A stretch of 64,000 nt of DNA from Bacillus pseudomycoides (GTDB lineage Bacteria > Bacillota > Bacilli > Bacillales > Bacillaceae_G). The stretch is taken from positions 1,116,001-1,180,000 of the forward strand of contig NZ_CP064266.1 in the NCBI RefSeq assembly GCF_022811845.1, read 5' to 3'. Position numbers and translations under genes: made by a program. This document shows, piece by piece, positions 35,464-43,844 of this stretch. The notes under the pieces were generated by a model. That model was not told the DNA's origin. It made no database searches and saw only the letters and a program-made list of their open reading frames with translations. Position 1 is the stretch's first letter. Each line of letters opens with the position of its first letter.

Positions 35464-35497
35464 AGAGTCTTCTAGATTACTAGAAGGCTCTTTTTTA
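35464..35497 (+). terminator. Terminator after the NlpC/P60 gene
   Basis: AGAGTCTTCTAG/CTAGAAGGCTCT stem (one G-U) followed by six T residues. Confidence 0.88.
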
Positions 35498-35514
35498 TAG
35501 ATTGATATAAATTC

Positions 35515-35642
35515 ATGCTATGAAACCAAAAGTTGACCTGCTCTCTTTGCTTCCCTTTGTTTGAAACTCGGCATGGAAATAAAAAAGGCACCGACCGCTT
35601 CTATCCATGGCCGGATCCTCTCTCCTAGCCTAAAAGAAAGAT
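35515..35642 (+). repeat. Repeat A (bcr-like), copy 5
   Basis: CATGCTATGAAACCAAAAG, CCCTTTGTTTGAAACTCGGC, ATGGAAATAAAAAAGGCACC, GACCGCTTCTATCCATGGCC and CTCTCTCCTAGCCTAAAAG, then TTTATC. The rest of the 35.45-35.95 kb gap is nupC promoter DNA with no other feature. Confidence 0.75.
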
Positions 35643-35947
35643 TCTTTATCATTTTTTGATTCGTATTTCTACAAATATGTTTCTCTCCTCTTATTTCATG
35701 CACTATATTCTATAAAAACAGCTCATAACGTTATAATAATGAATATATTCCCCTAAAAAACATAACCTATTTCGCCTCCATAAGATTGATATGTGTTTTC
35801 CTACAAAATTTTCTTTCTATTTAAACTTTTCAATAGACGTTTGACCTCTGATGTCCGGTATGATACGTTACTTAAGATGCTATTTTTGTAGAGTATAGAC
35901 ATCTGTTATGTATACTTTTTTACTATGAGAGAGGAGATTTACACTGC

Positions 35948-37159
35948 ATGAATGTTTTATGGGGAATTGGCGGCGTGATTGGAGTTTTAGCAATTGCTTT
36001 CTTATTATCTTCCAACCGCAAAGCTATTAATTGGCGTACGATTTTAATCGCGCTAGCATTACAAATTACGTTTTCTTTCATCGTGTTACGATGGGATGCC
36101 GGAAAAGCTGGCTTAAAAGTTGCTTCTGACGGCGTTCAAAGCTTAATCAACTTTTCTTATGAGGGAATTAAATTCGTTGCTGGGGATTTAGTAAACGCAA
36201 AAGGCCCTTGGGGATTCATCTTCGTAATTCAAGCACTACTTCCAATTGTATTTATTAGTTCATTAGTAGCAATCTTATATTATTTCGGTATTATGCAAAA
36301 GTTCATTAGTATCGTTGGGGGTGCATTAAGCAAAATTCTTGGAACTTCTAAAGCAGAGAGCTTAAATGCTGTAACAACTGTTTTCTTAGGACAAACAGAA
36401 GCACCAATTTTAATTAAACCGTACTTAACACGTTTAACAAACAGTGAATTCTTCACGATTATGGTAAGCGGTATGACGGCCGTTGCCGGATCAGTTCTTG
36501 TCGGTTATGCAGCTATGGGAATTCCGCTAGAGCACTTATTAGCAGCTGCAATCATGGCAGCACCATCAAGCTTATTAATCGCAAAATTAATTATGCCAGA
36601 AACAGAAAAACCAGATAACAATGTACAACTTTCTACAGAGCGTGAAGATGCTAACGTTATCGACGCAGCTGCGCGTGGTGCATCTGAAGGGATGCAACTT
36701 GTTATTAACGTAGCAGCAATGTTAATGGCGTTCATCGCATTAATCGCTGTATTAAATGGTCTATTAGGATGGATTGGATCTTGGTTCCATATTAAGCTTA
36801 GCCTTGATTTAATCTTTGGTTACTTATTATCACCATTTGCGATCTTAATCGGCGTTTCACCAAACGAAGCTGTACAAGCAGCTGGTTTCATCGGTCAAAA
36901 ACTTGCAATCAACGAGTTCGTTGCTTATGCAAACTTAGGAAAACATATGGCAGATTTCTCCGATAAAACAAATATGATCTTAACATTCGCAATTTGCGGC
37001 TTTGCAAACTTCTCTTCTATCGCAATTCAATTAGGTGTAACAGGGACACTTGCTCCTTCTCGCCGTAAACAAATTGCACAGCTAGGGATTAAAGCAGTAA
37101 TCGCTGGTACACTAGCGAACTTCTTAAATGCAGCCGTAGCTGGTATGATGTTCTTATAA
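35948..37159 (+). CDS. nupC: NupC family concentrative nucleoside transporter
   Basis: A 403-residue membrane protein of the CNT family. ILGTSKAESLNAVTTVFLGQTEAPI, MTAVAGSVLVGYAAMG, SPNEAVQAAGFIGQKLAINEFVAY and AICGFANFSSIAIQLG are the canonical nucleoside and cation sites. It imports nucleosides with protons or sodium. AGGAGA precedes the ATG. Neighbours are unrelated, so it is a single-gene unit. Confidence 0.95.
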   Translation: MNVLWGIGGVIGVLAIAFLLSSNRKAINWRTILIALALQITFSFIVLRWDAGKAGLKVASDGVQSLINFSYEGIKFVAGDLVNAKGPWGFIFVIQALLPIVFISSLVAILYYFGIMQKFISIVGGALSKILGTSKAESLNAVTTVFLGQTEAPILIKPYLTRLTNSEFFTIMVSGMTAVAGSVLVGYAAMGIPLEHLLAAAIMAAPSSLLIAKLIMPETEKPDNNVQLSTEREDANVIDAAARGASEGMQLVINVAAMLMAFIALIAVLNGLLGWIGSWFHIKLSLDLIFGYLLSPFAILIGVSPNEAVQAAGFIGQKLAINEFVAYANLGKHMADFSDKTNMILTFAICGFANFSSIAIQLGVTGTLAPSRRKQIAQLGIKAVIAGTLANFLNAAVAGMMFL

Positions 37160-37164
37160 AATCG

Positions 37165-37194
37165 AGCTGATCCGAAATTTCGGATCAGCTTTTT
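37165..37194 (+). terminator. Terminator of nupC
   Basis: AGCTGATCCGAA/TTCGGATCAGCT perfect stem with a T-run. Confidence 0.92.
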
Positions 37195-37294
37195 CTATGC
37201 ATGTATTTCCCCACTCCTAGCGCATATTGCATATAACAACCTATTTGTTAGGAGCTCGCTGATGAAACAAAGCTATTAACAAGACAAGAATTTG

Positions 37295-37484
37295 AAAAAG
37301 GTTCTTAGACACGAAGAGCTTGCCACCGGAACTAGATATCAGTAAAAGCGGAGCCGACTGTTCAGCCCCGTTGGCTAAGGTTCTTTCCCACAGAAGGTGC
37401 TTTTTACCTTCTCGTGGGAAAGGTTCCTAGACATGAGGGGCTAGAAGGTGGAGCTGGATATATTTAAAAGCGCAAGCGGCTCAT
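37295..37484. repeat. Tandem degenerate repeat with central hairpin
   Basis: A block reading GGTTC-T/C-TAGACA, then GAGCT or GGGCT, GGAACTAGATAT or GGAGCTGGATAT, and AAAAGCG, occurs twice (from about 37300 and 37431). Between them lies the hairpin TTTCCCA..GAAGGT/ACCTTC..TGGGAAA (37384-37421). No protein is encoded. Confidence 0.6.
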
Positions 37485-37488
37485 AAAA

Positions 37489-37508
37489 TTAAACAAACGT
37501 TTGATTAA
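37489..37508. repeat. Palindrome P, copy 3
   Basis: TTAAACAAACGTTTGATTAA, placed directly after the T-run of the minus-strand terminator at 37514-37542. Confidence 0.72.
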
Positions 37509-37513
37509 AAAAT

Positions 37514-37542
37514 AAGCACAGAGCGCCGTATGCTCTGTGCTT
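37514..37542 (-). terminator. Terminator of the small gene at 37653
   Basis: AAGCACAGAGC/GCTCTGTGCTT stem, followed on the minus strand by ATTTTTT and then palindrome P. Confidence 0.8.
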
Positions 37543-37652
37543 ATTTTCACTTCAAATCTATATATCGGACAAATACCCCTTAGTCGAAAGTAATTTTCAC
37601 GTCCATCCCCCAACGAACGATCTACTTTCATTTATATACGAAAAAGTGACTG

Positions 37653-37787
37653 CTATTTTTGTAAAACCAATTGCTTCTCTTGTTGTTCTTTAGATACTTC
37701 AGTCTTTGGTTCCGTGTTTTCTTGGACATTGCGATGTGCCACACGTTTCAAACAAATATGCTTCCACTTTCTTTCGTAACGCTTCAT
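37653..37787 (-). CDS. Small basic 44-residue protein of unknown function
   Basis: The ATG at 37787 follows an AAGGGGGA site about 11 bases upstream; the product begins MKRYERKWKHICLKRVAHRN and ends with the Glu/Gln/Lys-rich stretch EQQEKQLVLQK. The N-terminal half is strongly basic, the C-terminal half charged and likely helical. A rho-independent terminator downstream supports an expressed unit. No family is recognised. Confidence 0.55.
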   Translation of the reverse strand: MKRYERKWKHICLKRVAHRNVQENTEPKTEVSKEQQEKQLVLQK

Positions 37788-37948
37788 TATTCTAGTTGTC
37801 CCCCTTGAATACGCTTAAAAAACTATTTGAAATCGCTTACAGGAAATAATATAGCACATATATATAAAAGTGACAACACATTTCCGACAAATTTTTGACA
37901 AAAATATGTATTACTTTTGACAATATATCGATAGTTCCACACAACCTA

Positions 37949-37981
37949 CAAAAAAAGAGCTGATTCAGAATCAGCTCTTTT
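37949..37981 (-). terminator. Terminator of the BCCT transporter gene
   Basis: AAAGAGCTGATT/AATCAGCTCTTT perfect stem with a T-run on the minus strand. Confidence 0.92.
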
Positions 37982-37992
37982 CTTCTACATTA

Positions 37993-39513
37993 TTATTTAT
38001 GATGATGGTGATGAAGAACTTCTTTTTGCAATTCTTTAAATAAAGAAGTAGCCATAAAGAAGATAACAAATACAAATGGAAAGGCTGCAATAATCGAAGC
38101 TGTTTGCAATGCACCTAATCCACCAACATATAACAGAATTGCTGCTACTGCGGCCTGTATAAGACCCCAAATTAATTTAATACGGTTTGGTGGGTTTAAA
38201 CTACCATTTGTCGTTAACATACCAAGAACAAATGTTGCTGAATCTGCTGATGTAATAAAGAATGTGGCAATAAGTAGAATCGCTAAAACAGATAATGTAG
38301 GACCAAAGCTTCCCATTTCATGGAACATAGCAAACAGTCCAACTTCAGTACCCATCTCTTTAATTTGACCGTAAATATTTGTTCCTTCAAATAAATCCAT
38401 ATGGATACCTGTCCCGCCGAACACTGAGAACCAAAGCGCCCCGACAATTGTTGGCACGAGTAATACTCCGATTACAAACTCACGAATCGTACGCCCACGT
38501 GAAACGCGAGCAATAAATGTACCAACGAACGGTGACCATGCAATCCACCATGCCCAATAGAAAATTGTCCAAGATTGAATCCACTGATTTCCACTCTCAT
38601 CTAACGGACTTAAACGAAAACTCATACTCGGCAACTCTTGAATGTACGAGCCAATTGTTGAAGTAAAGTAATTCATAATGAAGTTTGTTGGACCAGCAAA
38701 TAATACAATCAACATAAGAGCAGAGGCAAATATGATGTTTACATTACTTAAATACTTAATCCCTTTATCTAATCCTGTTTGTGCAGATAACATAAATAGA
38801 ACTGTCACAATAGCAATGATAACTAACTGCGTTGTTAATGAGTTCGGAATAGACGTTAAATTGCTAACACCACCTGCAATTTGTTGTGCTCCTAATCCTA
38901 ATGAAGTAGCAACACCGAACACAGTTGCAAATACAGCTAATACATCAAACGAACGTGCAATACGTCCATTCTCACCACTCTTAAATAAAGAACCAACTGT
39001 TGCACTAATTGTACTTGGTTTCCCTTTTCGGAATGTGAAATACGCAATACATAATGCGACCAGTGCATACAAGCCCCACGGATGCAATCCCCAATGGAAG
39101 AATGAAAAGCGCAGTGCCAAGCGCGCACTCTCTTCTGTCGCACTCTCTCCAAATGGAGGTACGTTTAAATGATTTAATGGCTCTGCGACACCCCAAAAGA
39201 CCAAGCCAATTCCCATACCAGCACTAAATAACATAGCAAACCATGTCAAATAACTATACTCGGGTTCATCATCATCTTTCCCCAAACGGATCGAACCATA
39301 TTTTGAAAAGATTAAAAAGATAGCTAATCCTAAGAAAACAGAAACAGAAATGATATAGAACCAACCAAACTTACTTACTAATACTGTTTGAATTGCAGTA
39401 GTCACATTTCCTAAACTACCTTTTCCAATTATAGATTCGGGAATAATCCCCCAAATTGTAAATGCGATACATAATGTTAATGAGACAATAAATGTTTTTG
39501 TCAGTTTCCTCAT
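37993..39513 (-). CDS. BCCT family glycine betaine/choline/carnitine transporter
   Basis: A 506-residue transporter with twelve helices. The Trp-rich WTIFYWAWWIAWSPFVGTFI segment and the following RVSRGRTIREF loop define the betaine/carnitine/choline family; AMLFSAGMGIGLVFWGVAEP is the sodium and substrate helix. It probably serves osmoprotection (OpuD/BetL-like). AAAGGGGG six bases upstream sets the ATG at 39513. The protein ends naturally in VLHHHHHK, an unusual five-His tail. Confidence 0.93.
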   Translation of the reverse strand: MRKLTKTFIVSLTLCIAFTIWGIIPESIIGKGSLGNVTTAIQTVLVSKFGWFYIISVSVFLGLAIFLIFSKYGSIRLGKDDDEPEYSYLTWFAMLFSAGMGIGLVFWGVAEPLNHLNVPPFGESATEESARLALRFSFFHWGLHPWGLYALVALCIAYFTFRKGKPSTISATVGSLFKSGENGRIARSFDVLAVFATVFGVATSLGLGAQQIAGGVSNLTSIPNSLTTQLVIIAIVTVLFMLSAQTGLDKGIKYLSNVNIIFASALMLIVLFAGPTNFIMNYFTSTIGSYIQELPSMSFRLSPLDESGNQWIQSWTIFYWAWWIAWSPFVGTFIARVSRGRTIREFVIGVLLVPTIVGALWFSVFGGTGIHMDLFEGTNIYGQIKEMGTEVGLFAMFHEMGSFGPTLSVLAILLIATFFITSADSATFVLGMLTTNGSLNPPNRIKLIWGLIQAAVAAILLYVGGLGALQTASIIAAFPFVFVIFFMATSLFKELQKEVLHHHHHK

Positions 39514-40179
39514 AAAATCCCCCTTTTGTAGGTTTCTTTTTCGTAAAATCACCTAATTCTGATATGTTAAATCGGATAAAGTGAAATGTTTTTGCGGTGA
39601 TTTTCTTCAAGCTCTTTAAAATCAACCTTCACTAATTAGAATTCTTATGGACAGTTCATCCTCCATATAACCGTTCGGATTATAAAATGAAGATGCTACC
39701 ACCAAATCGTGCGAGATAGATGCGGATGGGAGTGTGTTTTCCCAAAAAATGGTGCGTTACAGTTGTAAAAAAGGACAAATATATCGATTGCCACTCTTTC
39801 TTTTTGTAACAATTATGCGGTTGTTTTGTCAGGATATCATACGTATTTATAAATTCATAAACAAAATATTTATGTTTATATAACTATTTTAGGCATAATT
39901 CGGTAAAATTCTCAAGGAATGTAACACTATAGTAAACATTTTGTAATCCCTACGTAATATTATTATCTTCATTGAAAAGTATCCTTTGTGTTACAAATCA
40001 TAGAGATATCTACTAAACCTCCTGAAAACACGGAATAAAAAACGCTTCCTATCATTTTTTTCTATATTACAGAGTATTAATGCTTTGTTACGAATGGTTT
40101 GTAATTGTGTGTTTTCCCAAATTCCGAAAAAAACAGTTGCTATAATGAGGACACGAAAACAAACGCAATGGAGGCTATC
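39514..40179. other. Long upstream region of the SH3/3D protein gene
   Basis: About 650 bases without a gene. It contains two identical copies of GTGTGTTTTCCCAAA (39732-39746 and 40107-40121); the second sits about 20 bases before a TATAAT (40141-40146) and is the likely promoter region of the next gene. I see no riboswitch pattern. Confidence 0.5.
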
Positions 40180-41058
40180 ATGAAAAAATTAATTGGTATA
40201 GCAACAGCAGCAGTTTTTGGTCTTGGGATTTTCACTACTTCTGCACAAGCAGAAACTGTTGTAACAACAGACGTATTAAATGTACGCGAGAACCCAACTA
40301 CTGAATCAAAAGTTGTAGGAAAATTATTAAATGGTCATAAATTAGATGTTACAAATACAACAAACGGATGGTCACAAATCAAATTAGATGGTAAAGACGT
40401 ATTCGTAAACTCTGAATTCACAAAAAGCATCTATTATGTAACAGCAAACGTATTAAACGTACGTGCTGAAGCGAACACAAACTCAGAAATTCTTGGTACG
40501 CTTAAGAAAGACGATATGATCGAAACAACGAACCAAGTACAAAATGGCTGGTTACAATTCGAATATAACGGGAAAACGGCTTACGTTCATGTTCCTTTCT
40601 TAACAGGTACAGCACCTGTTATTGAAAAACAAGAAACGCCTGCTCCTGCGAAAGCTGAAGCACCGGTTAAAGCTCAAGCGCCAGTAGCACAAGAAAAAAC
40701 AGCTACTAAGCCAGCAGTAAAAGCAGCAGTAACAAACACTCCTTCTGGTGGTCGTGAGCTAACAGTTGAAGCTACAGCATATACAGCTCATCCGAGCGAA
40801 AATGGCGGCACATATGGTGGCCGTGTATTAACTGCAATGGGTCATGATCTAACAGCGAATCCAAACATGAAGATGATTGCTGTTGACCCGAAAGTGATTC
40901 CATTAGGATCAAAAGTATGGGTAGAAGGATATGGAGAAGCAATCGCTGGTGACACTGGCGGTGCAATTAAAGGCAACCGTATCGACGTTCTAGTTGGCTC
41001 TGACGCAGCTGCTAACAAATGGGGACGTAAATCTGTTAAAGTGAAAATTTTAAAATAA
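40180..41058 (+). CDS. Secreted enterotoxin/cell-wall-binding protein with two SH3 domains and a 3D domain
   Basis: A 292-residue exported protein: signal peptide 1-23 (ending SAQA), SH3_3 domains at about 26-85 and 88-146, an Ala/Pro/Lys-rich linker (about 150-195) and a C-terminal 3D domain (VEATAYTAH, IAVDPKVIPLGSKVWVEGYG, GDTGGAIKGNRIDVLV) with the three conserved Asp residues. The architecture equals that of the B. cereus EntA/EntB/EntC proteins and of B. subtilis YocH-type muralytic enzymes. GGAGG sets the ATG at 40180. Confidence 0.92.
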   Translation: MKKLIGIATAAVFGLGIFTTSAQAETVVTTDVLNVRENPTTESKVVGKLLNGHKLDVTNTTNGWSQIKLDGKDVFVNSEFTKSIYYVTANVLNVRAEANTNSEILGTLKKDDMIETTNQVQNGWLQFEYNGKTAYVHVPFLTGTAPVIEKQETPAPAKAEAPVKAQAPVAQEKTATKPAVKAAVTNTPSGGRELTVEATAYTAHPSENGGTYGGRVLTAMGHDLTANPNMKMIAVDPKVIPLGSKVWVEGYGEAIAGDTGGAIKGNRIDVLVGSDAAANKWGRKSVKVKILK

Positions 41059-41079
41059 CCAATGACTGCTAAAAATTCG

Positions 41080-41112
41080 GCTAGTTCTCATATATTGAGA
41101 GCTGGCTTTTAT
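41080..41112 (+). terminator. Terminator of the SH3/3D gene
   Basis: GCTAGTTCTCA/TGAGAGCTGGC stem with G-U pairs, loop TATAT, then a T-rich tract. Confidence 0.75.
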
Positions 41113-41138
41113 TTATATAAACATAACTGAAAAGATCC

Positions 41139-41277
41139 CTTTTTTAGATGGAAGAGAGCGTCCGTCTATGGGTAGAAGCGGTTAGGGCTTTTTTAGCCCC
41201 ATGCCATGTTTAAAACAAAGAGAGAAAATGAGTGCAAGTCTCTTTTTGTTCTTCATAGCAGCGACTTATATGTTGGA
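41139..41277 (-). repeat. Repeat A (bcr-like), copy 6, inverted
   Basis: The complement reads TATAAGTCGCTGCTATGAAG, AACAAAAAGAGAC, TTTGTTTTAAACATGGC, ATGGGGCTAAAAAAGCCC, ACCGCTTCTACCCATAGACG and CTCTCTTCCATCTAAAAAA. It is the only copy in this orientation and one of the most complete. Confidence 0.78.
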
Positions 41278-41322
41278 AAATCGAAATGAATATATATATA
41301 ATGACGATAAGGAGGCTATAGA

Positions 41323-41595
41323 ATGGACCTACATGCAAAAATAGACTGGATTGGTACACCAAAGCCTTATCCTGATGGGGCTACAATTGATTTTTCTCTT
41401 GAACATGATGACAATCGCTATAAATTGATTGTGCTCAAGCACGAACAATCCGTTCAATATAAATTTGTGCAATATGGCACAAAACCTGGCTCACAAAAGC
41501 CATTTCCAATTGATATACCATTTCAAGATGAAATGCTTCCGTTAGTAGAAAGAATTCTACAAGATCCATACGTACAAGCTTGTCGTATTTTATAG
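41323..41595 (+). CDS. Small conserved-looking protein of unknown function
   Basis: A 90-residue soluble protein (MDLHAKIDWIGTPKPYPDGA onward) with a strong AAGGAGG site. It is acidic to neutral, predicted mostly beta with a final helix (EMLPLVERILQDP). I do not recognise a family. It stands alone between repeat A copy 6 and a frameshifted gene on the other strand, and a bidirectional terminator follows. Confidence 0.75.
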   Translation: MDLHAKIDWIGTPKPYPDGATIDFSLEHDDNRYKLIVLKHEQSVQYKFVQYGTKPGSQKPFPIDIPFQDEMLPLVERILQDPYVQACRIL

Positions 41596-41678
41596 AAGCG
41601 CCGATATATTTATACGAACGACTCATATTTCACAACAAGCACCAATATATCCATACAAATAACCAATATTGCACAAAA

Positions 41679-41716
41679 AAAAAGACTACCTCTTGATAAA
41701 AAAGATAGTCTTTTCG
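41679..41716. terminator. Bidirectional terminator
   Basis: AAAGACTA/TAGTCTTT stem with A- and T-runs on both sides, between two convergent small genes. Confidence 0.82.
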
Positions 41717-41720
41717 CATT

Positions 41721-42070
41721 TTAACGCGTTGGACCATATACTTGTTCTGATTTCAACGTATTATTTGCACCAAGTGAATGATATGATATCTTTCCATTTT
41801 CATTCACTGTAACAATATGTTCATTGCTAAAGCTTTTAAGCTTCACAGATCCATCACCATAACGAATATTATATTCTTCATATGTCGTTACTTTATATTT
41901 CGTAGCACTTTGACGTTCAATATTGCGCACTTCAAAGTTTAATAACTCTTCCGTAATTCCTTTTTCAATTGCGCAATCTCTTGTGCCACCTGTAACTTCA
42001 TCTTTCCTTGCTCAATTCCTTCTTGCAGCTTATTCATATCGCTTCCTAACTTCGTCTGCAAATCTGACAA
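41721..42070 (-). pseudogene. Small coiled-coil protein gene broken by a one-base frameshift
   Basis: A TTG at 42070 behind AAGAGGG begins a helical frame (SDLQTKLGSDMNKLQEGIEQ, then KLQVAQEIAQLKK) that soon stops. The next frame continues with GITEELLNFEVRNIERQSA to the stop at 41721, ending LKSEQVYGPTR. The two frames meet at a run of five A residues near 41970; one extra A would join them into a protein of about 116 residues. Either the gene is recently broken or there is a homopolymer base-calling error. The family is unknown. Confidence 0.6.
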
Positions 42071-42224
42071 ATCGGATTCCCTCTTAAATAAAAAATCACG
42101 TATTTAACCCAGTATATATTACCATTTTTTTCTAGTTCGAGTGCGAGCAAATTCATTTTTTCTGTTTTCACTTCTTTTTGTTTATAATGGTAGAGGAAAG
42201 AAATCTTTGTACGGAGGAAAACTT

Positions 42225-43844
42225 ATGCTGCAACATTCAATTACGAAAGATGAAATTATAATGATCGCGAATGAGTTTGTTCAAGGGCTCGATCCGCAGC
42301 AAGCAGCCGATCAAGAACATGTTGCTACCGCTCGTCACTTATATCGTAGCGGTCTCGTCTACAACGTTGACTTTGATGGCTATACGTTATCAGGCACCGT
42401 AGATGCTGAAGGAAATGTGTATAGCGTTCATATTCCGATTCGTAATATCGCAGAAAGCTATTGTGATTGCTTTGCGCCGACGCAGTGTGAGCACATGCTC
42501 GCTGTTTTACTATCCGCCGCTTCTAGCTTTGGACTAGTTGGAGAAGTATTAACATTATTTAAAAATAAAACGAAACCATCACTCCCTCCGATCCGAACAG
42601 CACGGCAAATATTACAGTCGTCTGCATTTGAAGAAACGGACTTTAAAAGTTGGCATGCATATTTCGAATCTGAATATAACGCCTTTAAAAAAGAACAAGC
42701 ACGGCTCTCATATAGACAAATGTATTTTCTTATGAGTATCTTTACAGACTTTTACATGAAATTAGAACGAAAAGCGCCGCGCGTCATTGCCATACATGAA
42801 TTGTTCAAATTAAACGGTGCACTCTTTAGCTTTCAAAAGTTATTAGAAGAAATCACGACCTTTGAGACAAACAAAACGTATTCCTATCACCAACCAATTA
42901 ACGTCGTTCGTCTATTTGTTGATAAAGTGGAATCCATTGTACGTGACTTAAAGTCAGAATCAATTCCGGCTGAATGTGAACCAATTTTGCAAGAAACCGC
43001 GCGCCAAGTGCATAGCATTTTCTTCTCTACCAACTCCTATACACAGGAGAGATTCTTTATTTATCGGCATATATGGGGAGAGTTGCTAGCAGAGGAAGGG
43101 TGGATACAAGAAGAAGGAAAACGAATCGATGCGAAGATAAATCCACTCTCAAAAGCACTTGCCTCTTCTCACCTATTCTTTTTAAAACAAGAAGATTATG
43201 CTGCAATGGACTTGCTCGAAACGCAACCGGCTCAAGTGGTTGGCCTTTATTTTGACTGGCTTGAAGACTTACTTAGTACAATGCAATGGGAGCGCGCCAA
43301 AAATTGGCTGTCTTTCACATATAAACAAGTGAAGAAAACGATACATGATCAAGCCGATCCTCTTTTTATAAAAGATATCGTTCGTTTGTTCATCATGATG
43401 TATGAAACATATGCAACGCACACAAATGAACAAGCCGGTCTGGAAATGATTTTGCAAGAACTATTGCCATACAGCTTCACGAACTACGAACAATACGTAC
43501 TAGCAAAAAAACAATATTATGCATGGACAGAACTTCATCTCTTATACGGATTTGAGGCTATCGAATTGCTAAAAGAACCACTGAAAGAAATCGAAAAAGA
43601 AGCACCAGAAGCAGCTCTTCCGCTCTATCATCTCGCAGCTGTGCAAGCAATTGAAGAACGGAATCGTAAGTCCTATCGCCGCGCAGTCCGCTACTTAAAG
43701 AAATTGCGTATGCTCTATAAGCGGCTCAAACGAACAGAGGAGTGGCACATTTTCATTGTCCAAATCGCTAACTTACATTCACGCTTACGAGCACTACAGG
43801 AAGAGCTGCGGAAAGGAAAGTTAATCGATGATCATACAAACTGA
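42225..43844 (+). CDS. ywqB: SWIM zinc-finger protein (YwqB-like)
   Basis: A 539-residue protein. An N-terminal SWIM zinc finger (CDCFAPTQCEHMLAVLL, about residues 86-102) precedes a long alpha-helical region. This is the usual partner of the SNF2 helicase encoded next, whose start codon lies inside the end of this gene (17-base overlap). GGAGG sets the ATG at 42225. The pair is thought to act in DNA or nucleoprotein transactions; the biochemical role is not established. Confidence 0.85.
   Translation: MLQHSITKDEIIMIANEFVQGLDPQQAADQEHVATARHLYRSGLVYNVDFDGYTLSGTVDAEGNVYSVHIPIRNIAESYCDCFAPTQCEHMLAVLLSAASSFGLVGEVLTLFKNKTKPSLPPIRTARQILQSSAFEETDFKSWHAYFESEYNAFKKEQARLSYRQMYFLMSIFTDFYMKLERKAPRVIAIHELFKLNGALFSFQKLLEEITTFETNKTYSYHQPINVVRLFVDKVESIVRDLKSESIPAECEPILQETARQVHSIFFSTNSYTQERFFIYRHIWGELLAEEGWIQEEGKRIDAKINPLSKALASSHLFFLKQEDYAAMDLLETQPAQVVGLYFDWLEDLLSTMQWERAKNWLSFTYKQVKKTIHDQADPLFIKDIVRLFIMMYETYATHTNEQAGLEMILQELLPYSFTNYEQYVLAKKQYYAWTELHLLYGFEAIELLKEPLKEIEKEAPEAALPLYHLAAVQAIEERNRKSYRRAVRYLKKLRMLYKRLKRTEEWHIFIVQIANLHSRLRALQEELRKGKLIDDHTN

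Noticed and set aside
36505..36735. Antisense frames inside nupC and many other genes
   Set aside because: They mirror the codon pattern of the real gene, lack SDs and show no protein family features.
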